DNA from: an uncultured Clostridia bacterium
Lineage (GTDB): Bacteria; Bacillota; Clostridia; Oscillospirales; Ruminococcaceae
DNA length: 59,235 bases
Assembly (NCBI GenBank): GCA_944386475.1
Contig: CALXBH010000042.1
Coordinates: forward strand, 1 to 59,235
Reading direction: 5' to 3'
Shown in pieces: positions 1 to 7,897 of the stretch. A program made the translations under genes and the position numbers. The stretch's first letter is position 1. The number at the start of each line of letters is the position of its first letter. The notes beneath the pieces were generated by a model. That model searched no databases. It saw nothing but the letters and a program-made list of their open reading frames with translations, and had not been told where the DNA came from.

Positions 1-1
1 T

Positions 2-382
2 TCCCCTGTCCACCGGAGAAGCTTTTTAAGAAAATTCGCCGCGGGGGGCGGGCATTCGGCTCATGAACAGACCGCCGGCGCCAAAGGGGGGGAATACGCG
101 GCCCGGTATCTGATGGAAAAAGGCTACGACATTTTGTGCCGCAATTACCACGGCGAGTACGGAGAGATCGATTTGATTGCCCACAAAGGCGAGATACTGG
201 CCTTTGTGGAGGTGAAAACCCGCCGCCCCGGTTCGATGGTTTCCCCCCGGGAGGCGGTGGGGAAAGCAAAACAGCAGCGAATCATTAAAACCGCCCTGCA
301 ATATCTGGCGGAGCATCCGGCGGAGGTTCAGCCCCGGTTTGATATGATCGAGGTTGCAATGGGTTCTAAGACGGAGCCGTAA
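2..382 (+). CDS. yraN: YraN/UPF0102 family endonuclease-like protein (5' partial)
   Basis: The frame is open from the window edge and has no start codon before the internal ATG at 113, so the gene very probably begins upstream of this window. The visible part carries the family hallmarks: a glycine-rich GAKGGEYAARYL segment, then GYDILCRNY, GEIDLIAHKG and FVEVKTRR, which form the D...EVK core of a restriction-endonuclease-like fold. In the family this core is a putative metal site; its cellular role is poorly known. YraN usually sits between rnhB and DNA-processing genes, which would lie upstream here. The protein ends about where family members do. Confidence 0.9.
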   Translation, partial: SPVHRRSFLRKFAAGGGHSAHEQTAGAKGGEYAARYLMEKGYDILCRNYHGEYGEIDLIAHKGEILAFVEVKTRRPGSMVSPREAVGKAKQQRIIKTALQYLAEHPAEVQPRFDMIEVAMGSKTEP

Positions 383-447
383 GCCATAAACCATATGGAA
401 AACGCATTTTGGGCCTAAATGCCAGTAATGAGAAAGGCGGCGGCAAG

Positions 448-1356
448 ATGAAGTATTTTGACCTGCACTGCGACACGGTGTACGAATGCTCCGAAAAGGG
501 GAAAGAGCTTTTAAAAAACGATTTACAGATCTCCTTAAAGGGCGGAGAGAATTTTGAAAGCTGGGTGCAGACCTTTGCCTTTTGGATCCCCGATGTACTG
601 CGGGGGGAGGACGCCTACCGGCAGTTTTTAAAGGAGTATGCCTTTTTGTCCCGGGCCCTTGAACAAGAGAAGCAGCTGCACCTGTATACTCCCGGCGCCC
701 CTATGGCCCCCGGCCACTGTTACGCTATCCCCTCGGTGGAGGGCGGGGCCGCTTTGGGCGGCGTTCTCTCCCGGGTGGAGGAACTGCATCAAAAAGGGGT
801 GCGGATGATGACCCTGACCTGGAACGGGGACAACGAGATCGCCGGGGGCATTTACGGTTCCTCGGGACTCACCCCCTTCGGCGAACAGGTGGTGGCCGAG
901 ATGGAGCGGCTGCACATGGCGGTGGATGTCTCCCATTTAAACGATCAAAGCTTTTGGGCGGTGGAGAAAAAGTTAGGCCGCCCCTTTGCGGCGAGCCACT
1001 CCAACGCCCGGAGCATCTGCTCCCACCCCCGCAACCTCACCGACGACATGATCCGGGCCATCATTGAGCGCAAGGGCCTTATCGGCATTAACTTTTATGT
1101 GGATTTTTTATCCGACTCCAAAGAGGCCGGGTTTGAAGACATCCTCCGGCATATGGAGCATATTTTGGACTTAGGCGGGGAGGATGTGCTGGCTATCGGC
1201 TCGGATTATGACGGCGCAACCCTTCCGGACTGCATAAATTGCGTCAAAAAGATTGAAAAACTATATGAGGTTATGGTACAATATTTTGGTGAAAAGCTGA
1301 CCGGACGCATTTTGTATGACAATGCGCAGGCGTTTTACCGGCAGTATGTATTTTAA
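448..1356 (+). CDS. Membrane dipeptidase, peptidase M19 (renal dipeptidase-like)
   Basis: A 302-residue zinc dipeptidase of the M19 family, which hydrolyses dipeptides including D-amino-acid-containing ones. It begins MKYFDLHCDTV, giving the HxD zinc pair almost at the N-terminus. It continues with SVEGG (bridging glutamate), DVSHLND and ASHSNARSICSHPRNL (zinc histidines) and AIGSDYDGA near the end. I chose ATG 448 rather than the longer in-frame start at 409 because an AAAGGCGG-type ribosome site precedes it and the family begins at this DLHCD motif. No signal peptide is visible, so it is probably cytoplasmic. It lies 48 nt upstream of thrC and may be co-transcribed. Confidence 0.93.
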   Translation: MKYFDLHCDTVYECSEKGKELLKNDLQISLKGGENFESWVQTFAFWIPDVLRGEDAYRQFLKEYAFLSRALEQEKQLHLYTPGAPMAPGHCYAIPSVEGGAALGGVLSRVEELHQKGVRMMTLTWNGDNEIAGGIYGSSGLTPFGEQVVAEMERLHMAVDVSHLNDQSFWAVEKKLGRPFAASHSNARSICSHPRNLTDDMIRAIIERKGLIGINFYVDFLSDSKEAGFEDILRHMEHILDLGGEDVLAIGSDYDGATLPDCINCVKKIEKLYEVMVQYFGEKLTGRILYDNAQAFYRQYVF

Positions 1357-1404
1357 GCGGCCTTGTGAATGAAAAGGCCGTTCCCGGAAAGGATAGGAAC
1401 GACG

Positions 1405-2895
1405 ATGAAGTATAAAAGCACCAGAAACAGCGGCTTATCGGTGACGGCGGCCCAGGCCATCGCCCAGGGGATCTCCTCCGAAGGGGGGTTGTTCGTCCCC
1501 GAATCCCTGCCCAAGATTACGGCGGAGGATTTAAAAGCCTTAGCCGGCAAAAGCTATGTGGAGCGGGCGGAGTTTGTCCTTAGCAAATTCCTCACCGACT
1601 TTAGCGCCGAGGAGCTTTCAAACTGCGTGCGCAGCGCCTATACCGCCGAGAAGTTCGGCAGCGACGACATCGCCCAGATCGCCCATTTGTACGACGGCAC
1701 CTATATGCTGGAGCTGTGGCACGGTCCCACCTGCGCTTTCAAGGATATGGCGCTTCAGCTTTTGCCCCACCTGCTCACCGTTTCCGCAGGGAAAACCGCC
1801 CAGGGCAAGGAGATCGTGATTCTGGTAGCTACCTCCGGAGACACCGGCAAGGCGGCGCTGGAAGGCTTTAAAGACGTCCCCGGCACCAAGATTTTGGTGT
1901 TTTATCCCGAGGACGGGGTCAGCCATATGCAAAAGCGCCAGATGACCACCCAGGAGGGCGGCAATGTAGGCGTGTGCGCCATCAAAGGAAATTTTGACGA
2001 CGCTCAAAACGGGGTCAAGGCGATCTTTACCAGCAAAGAGATGGTGGAAAAATTAGCCGAGAAAAACCGGATGTTCAGCAGCGCCAACTCCATCAACTGG
2101 GGACGGCTGGTGCCCCAGATCGTCTACTACATCTCCGCTTACTGCGAGCTGATGGCGGCCGGGGAGATTTCCTGCGGCGATCCCATCAACGTGGTGGTCC
2201 CCACCGGAAACTTCGGGAACATCCTGGCGGCGTACTACGCCAAGGGCATGGGCCTTCCGGTCAACAAGTTTATCTGCGCCTCCAACGCCAACAAGGTGCT
2301 CACCGACTTTATCAACACCGGCGTCTACGACAAAAACCGGGAATTCCACACCACCATTTCTCCCTCTATGGATATTTTGATCTCCAGCAACTTAGAGCGG
2401 CTGTTGTATGCTCTGTCCGGGGAGGACGACGGGATCATCTCCCAGTGGTTTACGCAGCTGAAAACCGAGGGCAAATACACCGTCAGCGAGGAAGTGAAAG
2501 CAAAGCTCCAGGCGGAGTTTGTGGGCGGCTACTGCGACGACGAGGCTACCAAGGCCACCATTAAAGCGGTGTTTGACAAATACTCCTACCTGTGCGACAC
2601 CCACACGGCGGTGGCGGTCAAGGTGTACGAGGATTACAAAGCGAAAACCGGCGACACCACCAAGGCGCTCATAGCCTCCACGGCCAGCCCCTATAAATTC
2701 ACCGGGGCGGTGCTGGAAGCGCTGTGCGGCGAAGCTCCCGATATGGACGACTTTGCCCAGGTGCAGAAATTGGGAGAGATTTCCGGACTTCCGATCCCTG
2801 CGGCGCTGGCCCAGTTAAAGGAAAAACCGATCCGCTTTACCGGCAGCATCGAAGCCGGCGAGATGCCCGAAACCGTGCTTTCCATGCTGGACTAA
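1405..2895 (+). CDS. thrC: Threonine synthase
   Basis: A 496-residue PLP enzyme that converts O-phosphohomoserine to threonine, the last step of threonine synthesis. The sequence starts MKYKSTRNSGLSVTAAQAI, shows the PLP lysine in CAFKDMALQLLP (about Lys113), ATSGDTGKAALEG and SANSINWGRLVPQIVYY, all typical of the long bacterial/yeast-type ThrC. ATG 1405 is preferred over the in-frame ATG at 1369 because GGAAAGGATAGG lies just upstream and the family starts there. No T-box or leader is seen in the 48-nt gap after the dipeptidase. A strong bidirectional hairpin follows at 2920. Confidence 0.96.
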   Translation: MKYKSTRNSGLSVTAAQAIAQGISSEGGLFVPESLPKITAEDLKALAGKSYVERAEFVLSKFLTDFSAEELSNCVRSAYTAEKFGSDDIAQIAHLYDGTYMLELWHGPTCAFKDMALQLLPHLLTVSAGKTAQGKEIVILVATSGDTGKAALEGFKDVPGTKILVFYPEDGVSHMQKRQMTTQEGGNVGVCAIKGNFDDAQNGVKAIFTSKEMVEKLAEKNRMFSSANSINWGRLVPQIVYYISAYCELMAAGEISCGDPINVVVPTGNFGNILAAYYAKGMGLPVNKFICASNANKVLTDFINTGVYDKNREFHTTISPSMDILISSNLERLLYALSGEDDGIISQWFTQLKTEGKYTVSEEVKAKLQAEFVGGYCDDEATKATIKAVFDKYSYLCDTHTAVAVKVYEDYKAKTGDTTKALIASTASPYKFTGAVLEALCGEAPDMDDFAQVQKLGEISGLPIPAALAQLKEKPIRFTGSIEAGEMPETVLSMLD

Positions 2896-2919
2896 CCTTG
2901 CTTTCAGGTAATCATAAAA

Positions 2920-2955
2920 AATTAAAGTGAACACGAAACCGTGTTCACTTTAATT
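2920..2955. terminator. Bidirectional intrinsic terminator between thrC and the DUF1540 gene
   Basis: A perfect 16-bp stem (AATTAAAGTGAACACG and its complement) closes a 4-nt loop at 2936-2939. It is A-rich on the left and T-rich on the right, so it can end thrC on the plus strand and the convergent small gene on the minus strand. Confidence 0.85.
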
Positions 2956-2977
2956 ATTCGCCTATGGGAACAAGAGG

Positions 2978-3157
2978 TTATTTCTGGGCCTTAAAGGTCT
3001 GACAGTTGGTTTCCTGACAGTCGCATGCGGACTGAGGGCCTACCTGAATGGCGCTGGCGGTGCAGCAGCACTGCTGGTTGTTGTAAACGCAGTTTGTCAC
3101 ATCGCATTTTACGTGGTCAAGGGTCGTTTTGTTTTTGTTTTCAAAATTGTTCATCAT
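2978..3157 (-). CDS. DUF1540 small cysteine-rich protein (59 aa)
   Basis: A 59-residue protein, easily missed because of its length. Reading the minus strand from ATG 3157 gives MMNNFENKNKTT, then CDVTNCVYNNQQCCCTASAI, then VGPQSACDCQETNCQTFKAQK. This matches the DUF1540 pattern of spaced cysteines with CxYN and TxCxTF, usually taken as a small metal-binding module in spore-forming Clostridia and Bacilli. The minus-strand AAAAGGAG lies 10 nt before the start. It is convergent with thrC and divergent from the metallophosphoesterase gene. The function is unknown; a role in sporulation or metal handling is only inference. Confidence 0.85.
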   Translation of the reverse strand: MMNNFENKNKTTLDHVKCDVTNCVYNNQQCCCTASAIQVGPQSACDCQETNCQTFKAQK

Positions 3158-3272
3158 GGTTTCAAGACTCCTTTTTATAAATTAGAAGCAGCCATTTTAA
3201 CAATGGCACAGTCTTATTATAAGTTTAATAGGCCGGTTTATTCACAAAACCGGCTGGAAAGGAGGGGCGCGT

Positions 3273-3959
3273 TTGGCGTTGTATGCCATTGCGGATCTGC
3301 ACTTGTCTTTAGGAACCGACAAGCCGATGGATATTTTTAAAGGCTGGGAAAATTATGTGGAGCGGCTTGAGGAAAACTGGATGAAAAAGGTTTTGCCGGA
3401 GGATACGGTGGTTATTCCGGGAGATATCTCCTGGGGGATGACGATGGAGCAGGCCAAAGCGGACTTTGCGTTTATCCACGGGTTAAGCGGCAAAAAGATC
3501 ATTTTAAAGGGAAACCACGATTACTGGTTTTCCACCAAAAACAAAACCGAACAGTTTTGGGCGCAAAACGGTTTCGACAGCTTATATATGCTCTTTAACA
3601 ACACTTTTGTCTATGAGGATTACTGCCTGTGCGGCACCCGCGGCTGGATGAACGAGAAGGGCGAACAGGCGGACAAAAAGGTTTTGCTCAGAGAGGCGGG
3701 CCGGCTGCGGCTGTCCTTGCAGGAGGGAGAAAAAACTGGAAAAGAACCCATCGTCTTTTTGCATTACCCGCCGGTTTACGCTTCGGATGAGTGTTATGAG
3801 ATCCTGGCGGTGTTAAAAGAATTTGGCGTCAAACGCTGCTATTACGGGCATATCCATGGCTACGCCCAGGGATATGCCATTAACGGGGAACGCAACGGCA
3901 TTGATTTCCGTTTGATATCTGGTGATTATATCCAATTTGATCCGGTAAAAATCTTGTAA
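3273..3959 (+). CDS. Calcineurin-like metallophosphoesterase
   Basis: A 228-residue protein with the full metallophosphoesterase motif set: DLHLS (residues 8-12), GDISWG, GNHDYW, HYPP and GHIHG, which together bind two divalent metals. The substrate is unknown; members of this family act on phosphodiesters or phosphoproteins. The start is TTG 3273, chosen because AAAGGAGG lies 7 nt upstream and translation from there gives MALYAIADLHL, the normal N-terminus. It stands 125 nt before trigger factor and has no obvious terminator after it. Confidence 0.9.
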   Translation: MALYAIADLHLSLGTDKPMDIFKGWENYVERLEENWMKKVLPEDTVVIPGDISWGMTMEQAKADFAFIHGLSGKKIILKGNHDYWFSTKNKTEQFWAQNGFDSLYMLFNNTFVYEDYCLCGTRGWMNEKGEQADKKVLLREAGRLRLSLQEGEKTGKEPIVFLHYPPVYASDECYEILAVLKEFGVKRCYYGHIHGYAQGYAINGERNGIDFRLISGDYIQFDPVKIL

Positions 3960-3993
3960 AATATGGCATTAAGGCGAAATGCAAAAAAGGAAC

Positions 3994-4022
3994 TGGTCAC
4001 GGGGTTCTTTCTGTGATATAGT
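3994..4022 (+). promoter_or_regulatory. Possible extended -10 promoter for tig
   Basis: TGATATAGT at 4014-4022 is an extended -10 (TGn plus TATAGT). The -35 position (TGGTCA at 3994-3999, 17-bp spacer) is weak. It would place the start of transcription about 55 nt before trigger factor. Confidence 0.45.
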
Positions 4023-4084
4023 TATTAAGATAGCCAATACCCGCTGGTTTTGGCGGATTATCGTAGCTTGGGAGGAAGTAGAAA

Positions 4085-5530
4085 ATGAGTTTGACTTCAT
4101 CAAACAAAATTGAAACCAATAAATATGAGCTGACCGTGGAAGTAGACGCGCAGGCTTTTGAAGAGGCGCTGGAAAAAGCGTACCGCAAAGAGGGGAAAAA
4201 GATCACCATCCCCGGTTTCCGGAAGGGCAAAGCGCCCCGGAAAATGATCGAAAAATTATACGGCGAAGGCGTATTTTTCGAGGATGCTGTCAATGCTAGT
4301 TATGGCGCCGCTCTGCAGGAAGCTATCGACGAGGCGAAGCTCACCCTGGTGGACCGCCCCGAGGTAGAGGTGCTGGAAGTTTCCAAAGAAAAAGGCTATA
4401 CCTTTAAAGCCACCTGCATCACCAAGCCCGAGGTGGAAGTGACCGATTACAAGGGCATCAAGGTGGAGAAGAATATCAAAGAAGTCACCGACGCGGACGT
4501 GGACGCGGAAGTAAAACGGGTGCAGGAGAGAAATGGCCGGATCATTTCGGTGGACGACCGCCCGGCACAGATGTCCGACAACACCATCATCGATTTTGAA
4601 GGCTATCTGGACGGCGAAAAATTTGACGGCGGTTCTGCTGAAAAGTTCAGCCTCACGCTGGGTTCCGGCCAGTTTATCCCCGGCTTTGAGGAGCAGATCG
4701 TGGGCCACAGCGTAGGAGACGAGTTTGACGTCAACGTCACCTTCCCCGAGGATTACCACGCGGAGGAGCTCAAGGGCAAAGCGGTTGTCTTTAAAGTGAA
4801 GCTCCATGAGATCCAGACCCGGGAGCTGCCTGAGCTGGACGACGAGTTCGCCAAAGACGTCAGCGAGTTTGACACCCTGGCGGAGTATAAAGAGGACGTT
4901 CGCAAAAAACTTACCGAGCAGAACGAAAAAGCGGCGGACACCGATGTGGAAAACAAGCTCATCGACGCGGTGATCGACAATATGAAAGCGGAGATCCCCC
5001 AGGTGATGTTTGAAAACCGCATCACCGAGAGCGTGCGGGAGTTCGAGTACCGGCTCCAGTCCCAGGGCCTCAATCTGGAGACCTATTTGCAGTACACCGG
5101 CATGGAGATGGACGCTTTCCGCAAAACCTTTGAAGAGCAGGCTCAGAAACAGGTCAAGATCCGCCTGGCTTTGGAGAAGATTGTGGAGCTTGAGAATATT
5201 GTTCCCACCGAAGAGGAAGTCAATGAGGAATATACCCGCCTGGCAGAACATTACAGCATGGATGTTGATAAGGTGAAATCCCTGATCCCTGCGGCGGATC
5301 TTTCTCTGGATCTGGCTGTCAACAAGGCGATCGATCTGATCAAGGATTCCGCAGACGTGACCGAGGTCAAGGGCGAGGGGGAAGAACCCAAGAAGAAACC
5401 CGCTGCCAAAAAGACTGCGGCTAAAAAGACCACTGCCAAAAAGGCAGAAGACGGGGAAGAAAATGCGGAGGAAGCTCCCAAAAAGAAAACCACCCGCAAA
5501 AAAGCAGAGAAAACCGAGTCTGCTGAATAA
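4085..5530 (+). CDS. tig: Trigger factor (ribosome-associated chaperone and prolyl isomerase) with a lysine/alanine-rich tail
   Basis: A 481-residue trigger factor that binds the ribosome exit tunnel and folds nascent chains. The ribosome-binding signature [14 protein letters not shown] is near residues 44-58. A PPIase domain follows ([27 protein letters not shown]), then the helical C-terminal chaperone arms. The family is normally about 430 residues; here residues ~434-481 form an added, highly charged tail with [18 protein letters not shown] and KKKTTRKK separated by an acidic stretch, like a histone-H1 tail. It starts with ATG after GGGAGGAAG. It precedes clpP as usual in Firmicutes. Confidence 0.97.
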   Translation: MSLTSSNKIETNKYELTVEVDAQAFEEALEKAYRKEGKKITIPGFRKGKAPRKMIEKLYGEGVFFEDAVNASYGAALQEAIDEAKLTLVDRPEVEVLEVSKEKGYTFKATCITKPEVEVTDYKGIKVEKNIKEVTDADVDAEVKRVQERNGRIISVDDRPAQMSDNTIIDFEGYLDGEKFDGGSAEKFSLTLGSGQFIPGFEEQIVGHSVGDEFDVNVTFPEDYHAEELKGKAVVFKVKLHEIQTRELPELDDEFAKDVSEFDTLAEYKEDVRKKLTEQNEKAADTDVENKLIDAVIDNMKAEIPQVMFENRITESVREFEYRLQSQGLNLETYLQYTGMEMDAFRKTFEEQAQKQVKIRLALEKIVELENIVPTEEEVNEEYTRLAEHYSMDVDKVKSLIPAADLSLDLAVNKAIDLIKDSADVTEVKGEGEEPKKKPAAKKTAAKKTTAKKAEDGEENAEEAPKKKTTRKKAEKTESAE

Positions 5531-5540
5531 GCGGATCCCC

Positions 5541-5561
5541 ACAATTTAAACGGCAAATTGT
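5541..5561. promoter_or_regulatory. Short palindrome between tig and clpP
   Basis: ACAATTT, a 7-nt centre, and AAATTGT form a perfect inverted repeat a few bases before the clpP ribosome site. It could be an operator or a weak hairpin; it does not match the CtsR or CIRCE consensus. Confidence 0.3.
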
Positions 5562-5580
5562 ATTTACGGAGGTGTGCGCC

Positions 5581-6162
5581 ATGAGTTTAGTACCTATGGT
5601 TGTTGAACAAACAAGCCGCGGCGAGCGGTCATATGATATCTATTCCCGACTGTTAAACGACCGGATTATTATGCTGTCCGAAGAGGTCAACGATACCACA
5701 GCAAGCCTCATCGTTGCCCAGCTTTTGTACCTGGAGGGCCAGGATCCGGACAAGGATATTTCCTTTTATATCAACAGCCCGGGCGGTTCCATTACTTCCG
5801 GCATGGCGATTTATGACACCATGCAGTATATTAAATGCGACGTGTCCACCATCTGCATCGGCATGGCGGCTTCGATGGGGGCGTTTTTGCTGGCGGCGGG
5901 TACAAAAGGCAAACGCCTTGCCCTGCCTAACAGCGAGATCATGATCCATCAGCCCTCCGGCGGAAGCCAGGGCCAGGCCACCGATATCCAGATTCAGGCG
6001 GAGCGGATTTTGCGGATGAAAAAACGCTTAAACGAGATGCTGGCGGCAAACACCGGCAAACCTTTGGAGCAGATCGAGCGGGATACCGAGCGGGACAACT
6101 TTATGTCCGCAGAGCAGGCGAAGGAATACGGCCTGATTGATAAGGTGATTGCTCATCGCTAG
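5581..6162 (+). CDS. clpP: ATP-dependent Clp protease proteolytic subunit ClpP
   Basis: A 193-residue serine peptidase that forms the tetradecameric barrel driven by ClpX. The catalytic triad falls at canonical positions: Ser98 in [11 protein letters not shown], His123 in IMIHQPSGG and Asp172 in ERDTERDNF. Oligomer and fold motifs INSPGGS and TGKPLEQI are intact. ATG 5581 is the likely start because GGAGGTG lies 6 nt upstream; the in-frame GTG at 5572 overlaps that site. It stands 50 nt after tig and 125 nt before clpX, the standard Firmicutes order. Confidence 0.98.
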   Translation: MSLVPMVVEQTSRGERSYDIYSRLLNDRIIMLSEEVNDTTASLIVAQLLYLEGQDPDKDISFYINSPGGSITSGMAIYDTMQYIKCDVSTICIGMAASMGAFLLAAGTKGKRLALPNSEIMIHQPSGGSQGQATDIQIQAERILRMKKRLNEMLAANTGKPLEQIERDTERDNFMSAEQAKEYGLIDKVIAHR

Positions 6163-6184
6163 AAAGAGCGTGTTTTAACAGAAT

Positions 6185-6208
6185 AACCTCCCTTTTACGA
6201 GGGGGGTT
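6185..6208 (+). terminator. Weak hairpin between clpP and clpX
   Basis: AACCTCCC and GGGGGGTT pair around an 8-nt loop, followed by a mixed GT/T stretch rather than a clean U-tract. It may be an attenuator that lowers readthrough into clpX. Confidence 0.35.
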
Positions 6209-6287
6209 GTTGTGTTTTGTGTGCGCATATAACAGAAAAACGGAGTCGCGGCAAAGGCAGAGCTTTTTGCCGTTTGATGGAGGATTT

Positions 6288-7616
6288 ATGGCAGGAATCG
6301 ACGAAAAAGGAGTACCGCGCTGCTGCTTCTGCGGCCAGCCGGAAAGCAAGGTAGCCCGGATGCTGTACGGCAACGGGGCCTATATCTGCGACGAGTGCGT
6401 GGAACTATGCTATCAGATGCTGGTCAATGACGGGACGCTGGAGGCGATCCCTCACCGCCCGTCGCGAAGCCATCAGTCGGAGGAAGAAACCCCTATTTTA
6501 AAACCGGCAGAGATCAAAAAGATTCTGGACGATTACATCATCGGCCAGGATCAGGCAAAGATGACCTTGTCGGTGGCAGTGTATAACCATTACAAACGAA
6601 TCTTCTGCGGCCAGGACGATGACGATATCCGGCTGCAAAAGAGCAATGTTCTGTTGCTGGGTCCCACCGGTGTGGGCAAAACTTTGCTGGCCCAGACGCT
6701 GGCCCATGCGCTCAACGTGCCCTTCGCCATCGCCGACGCCACCACGCTAACCGAGGCCGGTTATGTGGGCGAGGACGTGGAAAACGTCCTGGTGCGGCTG
6801 CTGCAGGCGGCGGACTACGATGTGGAAGCCGCTGAGCGGGGCATTATCTACATTGACGAAATCGATAAGATCGCCCGGAAGTCGGAGAACACCTCCATCA
6901 CCAGGGACGTCAGCGGCGAGGGCGTACAGCAGGCGCTGCTCAAGATTTTGGAAGGAACCATCTCCAACATCCCGCCTCAGGGCGGCCGTAAGCACCCCAA
7001 TCAGGAGTTTATCCAGATCAACACCTGGAACATCCTGTTTATCTGCGGCGGCGCTTTTGACGGGCTGGAAAAGATTATTGAAAAGCGCCTGGGAAGCGGA
7101 TCGCTGGGGTTCGGCGCTGATTTAAAGGACAAAACCGAGCGCAATGTGGGCGAGCTGTTTAAAGAGATCACCCCTCATGACCTGGTGAAGTTTGGGCTGA
7201 TCCCCGAGCTGGTAGGCCGGCTTCCGGTGATTACCTCGTTAAACGATCTGGATGAGGATTCTTTGGTGCGGATTTTGACCGAGCCCAAAAACGCGCTGGT
7301 CAAACAGTATACCTATCTCTTCTCGCTGGACGGCGTTCAGCTGGAGTTTGAGCCTGACGCGTTGCGGGCGATTGCCGCCAAGGCCATCGAGCGCAAGACC
7401 GGAGCCAGAGGCCTCCGGGGCCTGATGGAAGAGGTGCTGGGGGATCTGATGTTTGAGGCTCCCACCAGCGGGACCATCGAAAAGATCATCATCACCAAAG
7501 AGGCGGTGCAGGGCGCTCAAAAGCCTAAAATTATCGAGAACAAAAACAAAAAGCCTCCCCAGCTGATGATGCCCAAACGGGCGCTCCCCAGTGAGGACGG
7601 CCGCCGCTTTGTGTAA
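6288..7616 (+). CDS. clpX: ATP-dependent Clp protease ATP-binding subunit ClpX
   Basis: A 442-residue AAA+ unfoldase that feeds substrates to ClpP. The N-terminal zinc-binding domain reads [10 protein letters not shown] then [10 protein letters not shown]. Walker A is GPTGVGKT at about residues 125-132, Walker [12 protein letters not shown], and the sensor-2 region [12 protein letters not shown] is near the C-terminus. The IGF-type loop region ([10 protein letters not shown]) for ClpP docking is present. The start is ATG 6288 after GATGGAGG; the longer in-frame reading from 6207 lacks a ribosome site and family similarity. A strong terminator follows at 7629. Confidence 0.98.
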   Translation: MAGIDEKGVPRCCFCGQPESKVARMLYGNGAYICDECVELCYQMLVNDGTLEAIPHRPSRSHQSEEETPILKPAEIKKILDDYIIGQDQAKMTLSVAVYNHYKRIFCGQDDDDIRLQKSNVLLLGPTGVGKTLLAQTLAHALNVPFAIADATTLTEAGYVGEDVENVLVRLLQAADYDVEAAERGIIYIDEIDKIARKSENTSITRDVSGEGVQQALLKILEGTISNIPPQGGRKHPNQEFIQINTWNILFICGGAFDGLEKIIEKRLGSGSLGFGADLKDKTERNVGELFKEITPHDLVKFGLIPELVGRLPVITSLNDLDEDSLVRILTEPKNALVKQYTYLFSLDGVQLEFEPDALRAIAAKAIERKTGARGLRGLMEEVLGDLMFEAPTSGTIEKIIITKEAVQGAQKPKIIENKNKKPPQLMMPKRALPSEDGRRFV

Positions 7617-7628
7617 CGTTTCCTTTGG

Positions 7629-7670
7629 AAAAAGCTTCGTTAAATGGCAAACATTTAACGAAGCTTTTTT
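7629..7670 (+). terminator. Intrinsic terminator after clpX
   Basis: A perfect 18-bp stem (7629-7646 with 7652-7669) around a GCAAA loop, ending in TTTTTT. This separates the clp genes from lon. Confidence 0.9.
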
Positions 7671-7691
7671 GGTGAATTCTGCCGCTTTTAG

Positions 7692-7720
7692 TTGCAAAAA
7701 AGCGTGCAAGCCGCTATAAT
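7692..7720 (+). promoter_or_regulatory. Sigma-A type promoter of lon
   Basis: TTGCAA (7692-7697), a 17-bp spacer and TATAAT (7715-7720). Transcription would start near 7728, leaving a leader of about 170 nt before lon. A TTCCGC/GCGGAA hairpin (7861-7877) sits directly before the lon ribosome site. Confidence 0.8.
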
Positions 7721-7897
7721 AGAAAAAACAAGGACAGCTTTATCCCTACCGAAACGGCGGCGTAAATTTTGAAAGGCCAGCTGTTTTGAAGGGTGGGGAA
7801 GGTTTCATCCTGGATGTCCGTTATGAATTATGACGGGTGACAAATTGCAGAATTTTCAGTTTCCGCTCCGGGCGGAATGGATAGAAAGGTTTAAGAA

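Noticed and set aside
1357-1404. T-box leader before thrC
   Set aside because: The gap is only 48 nt and has no T-box sequence or terminator-antiterminator pair.
4256-5542. 428-codon minus-strand ORF
   Set aside because: It is the shadow of trigger factor in a GC-rich frame; low-complexity hydrophobic peptide, no start signal.
5531-7897. CtsR or HrcA/CIRCE operators before clpP, clpX or lon
   Set aside because: No GGTCAAA direct repeats and no TTAGCACTC/GAGTGCTAA inverted repeat were found.
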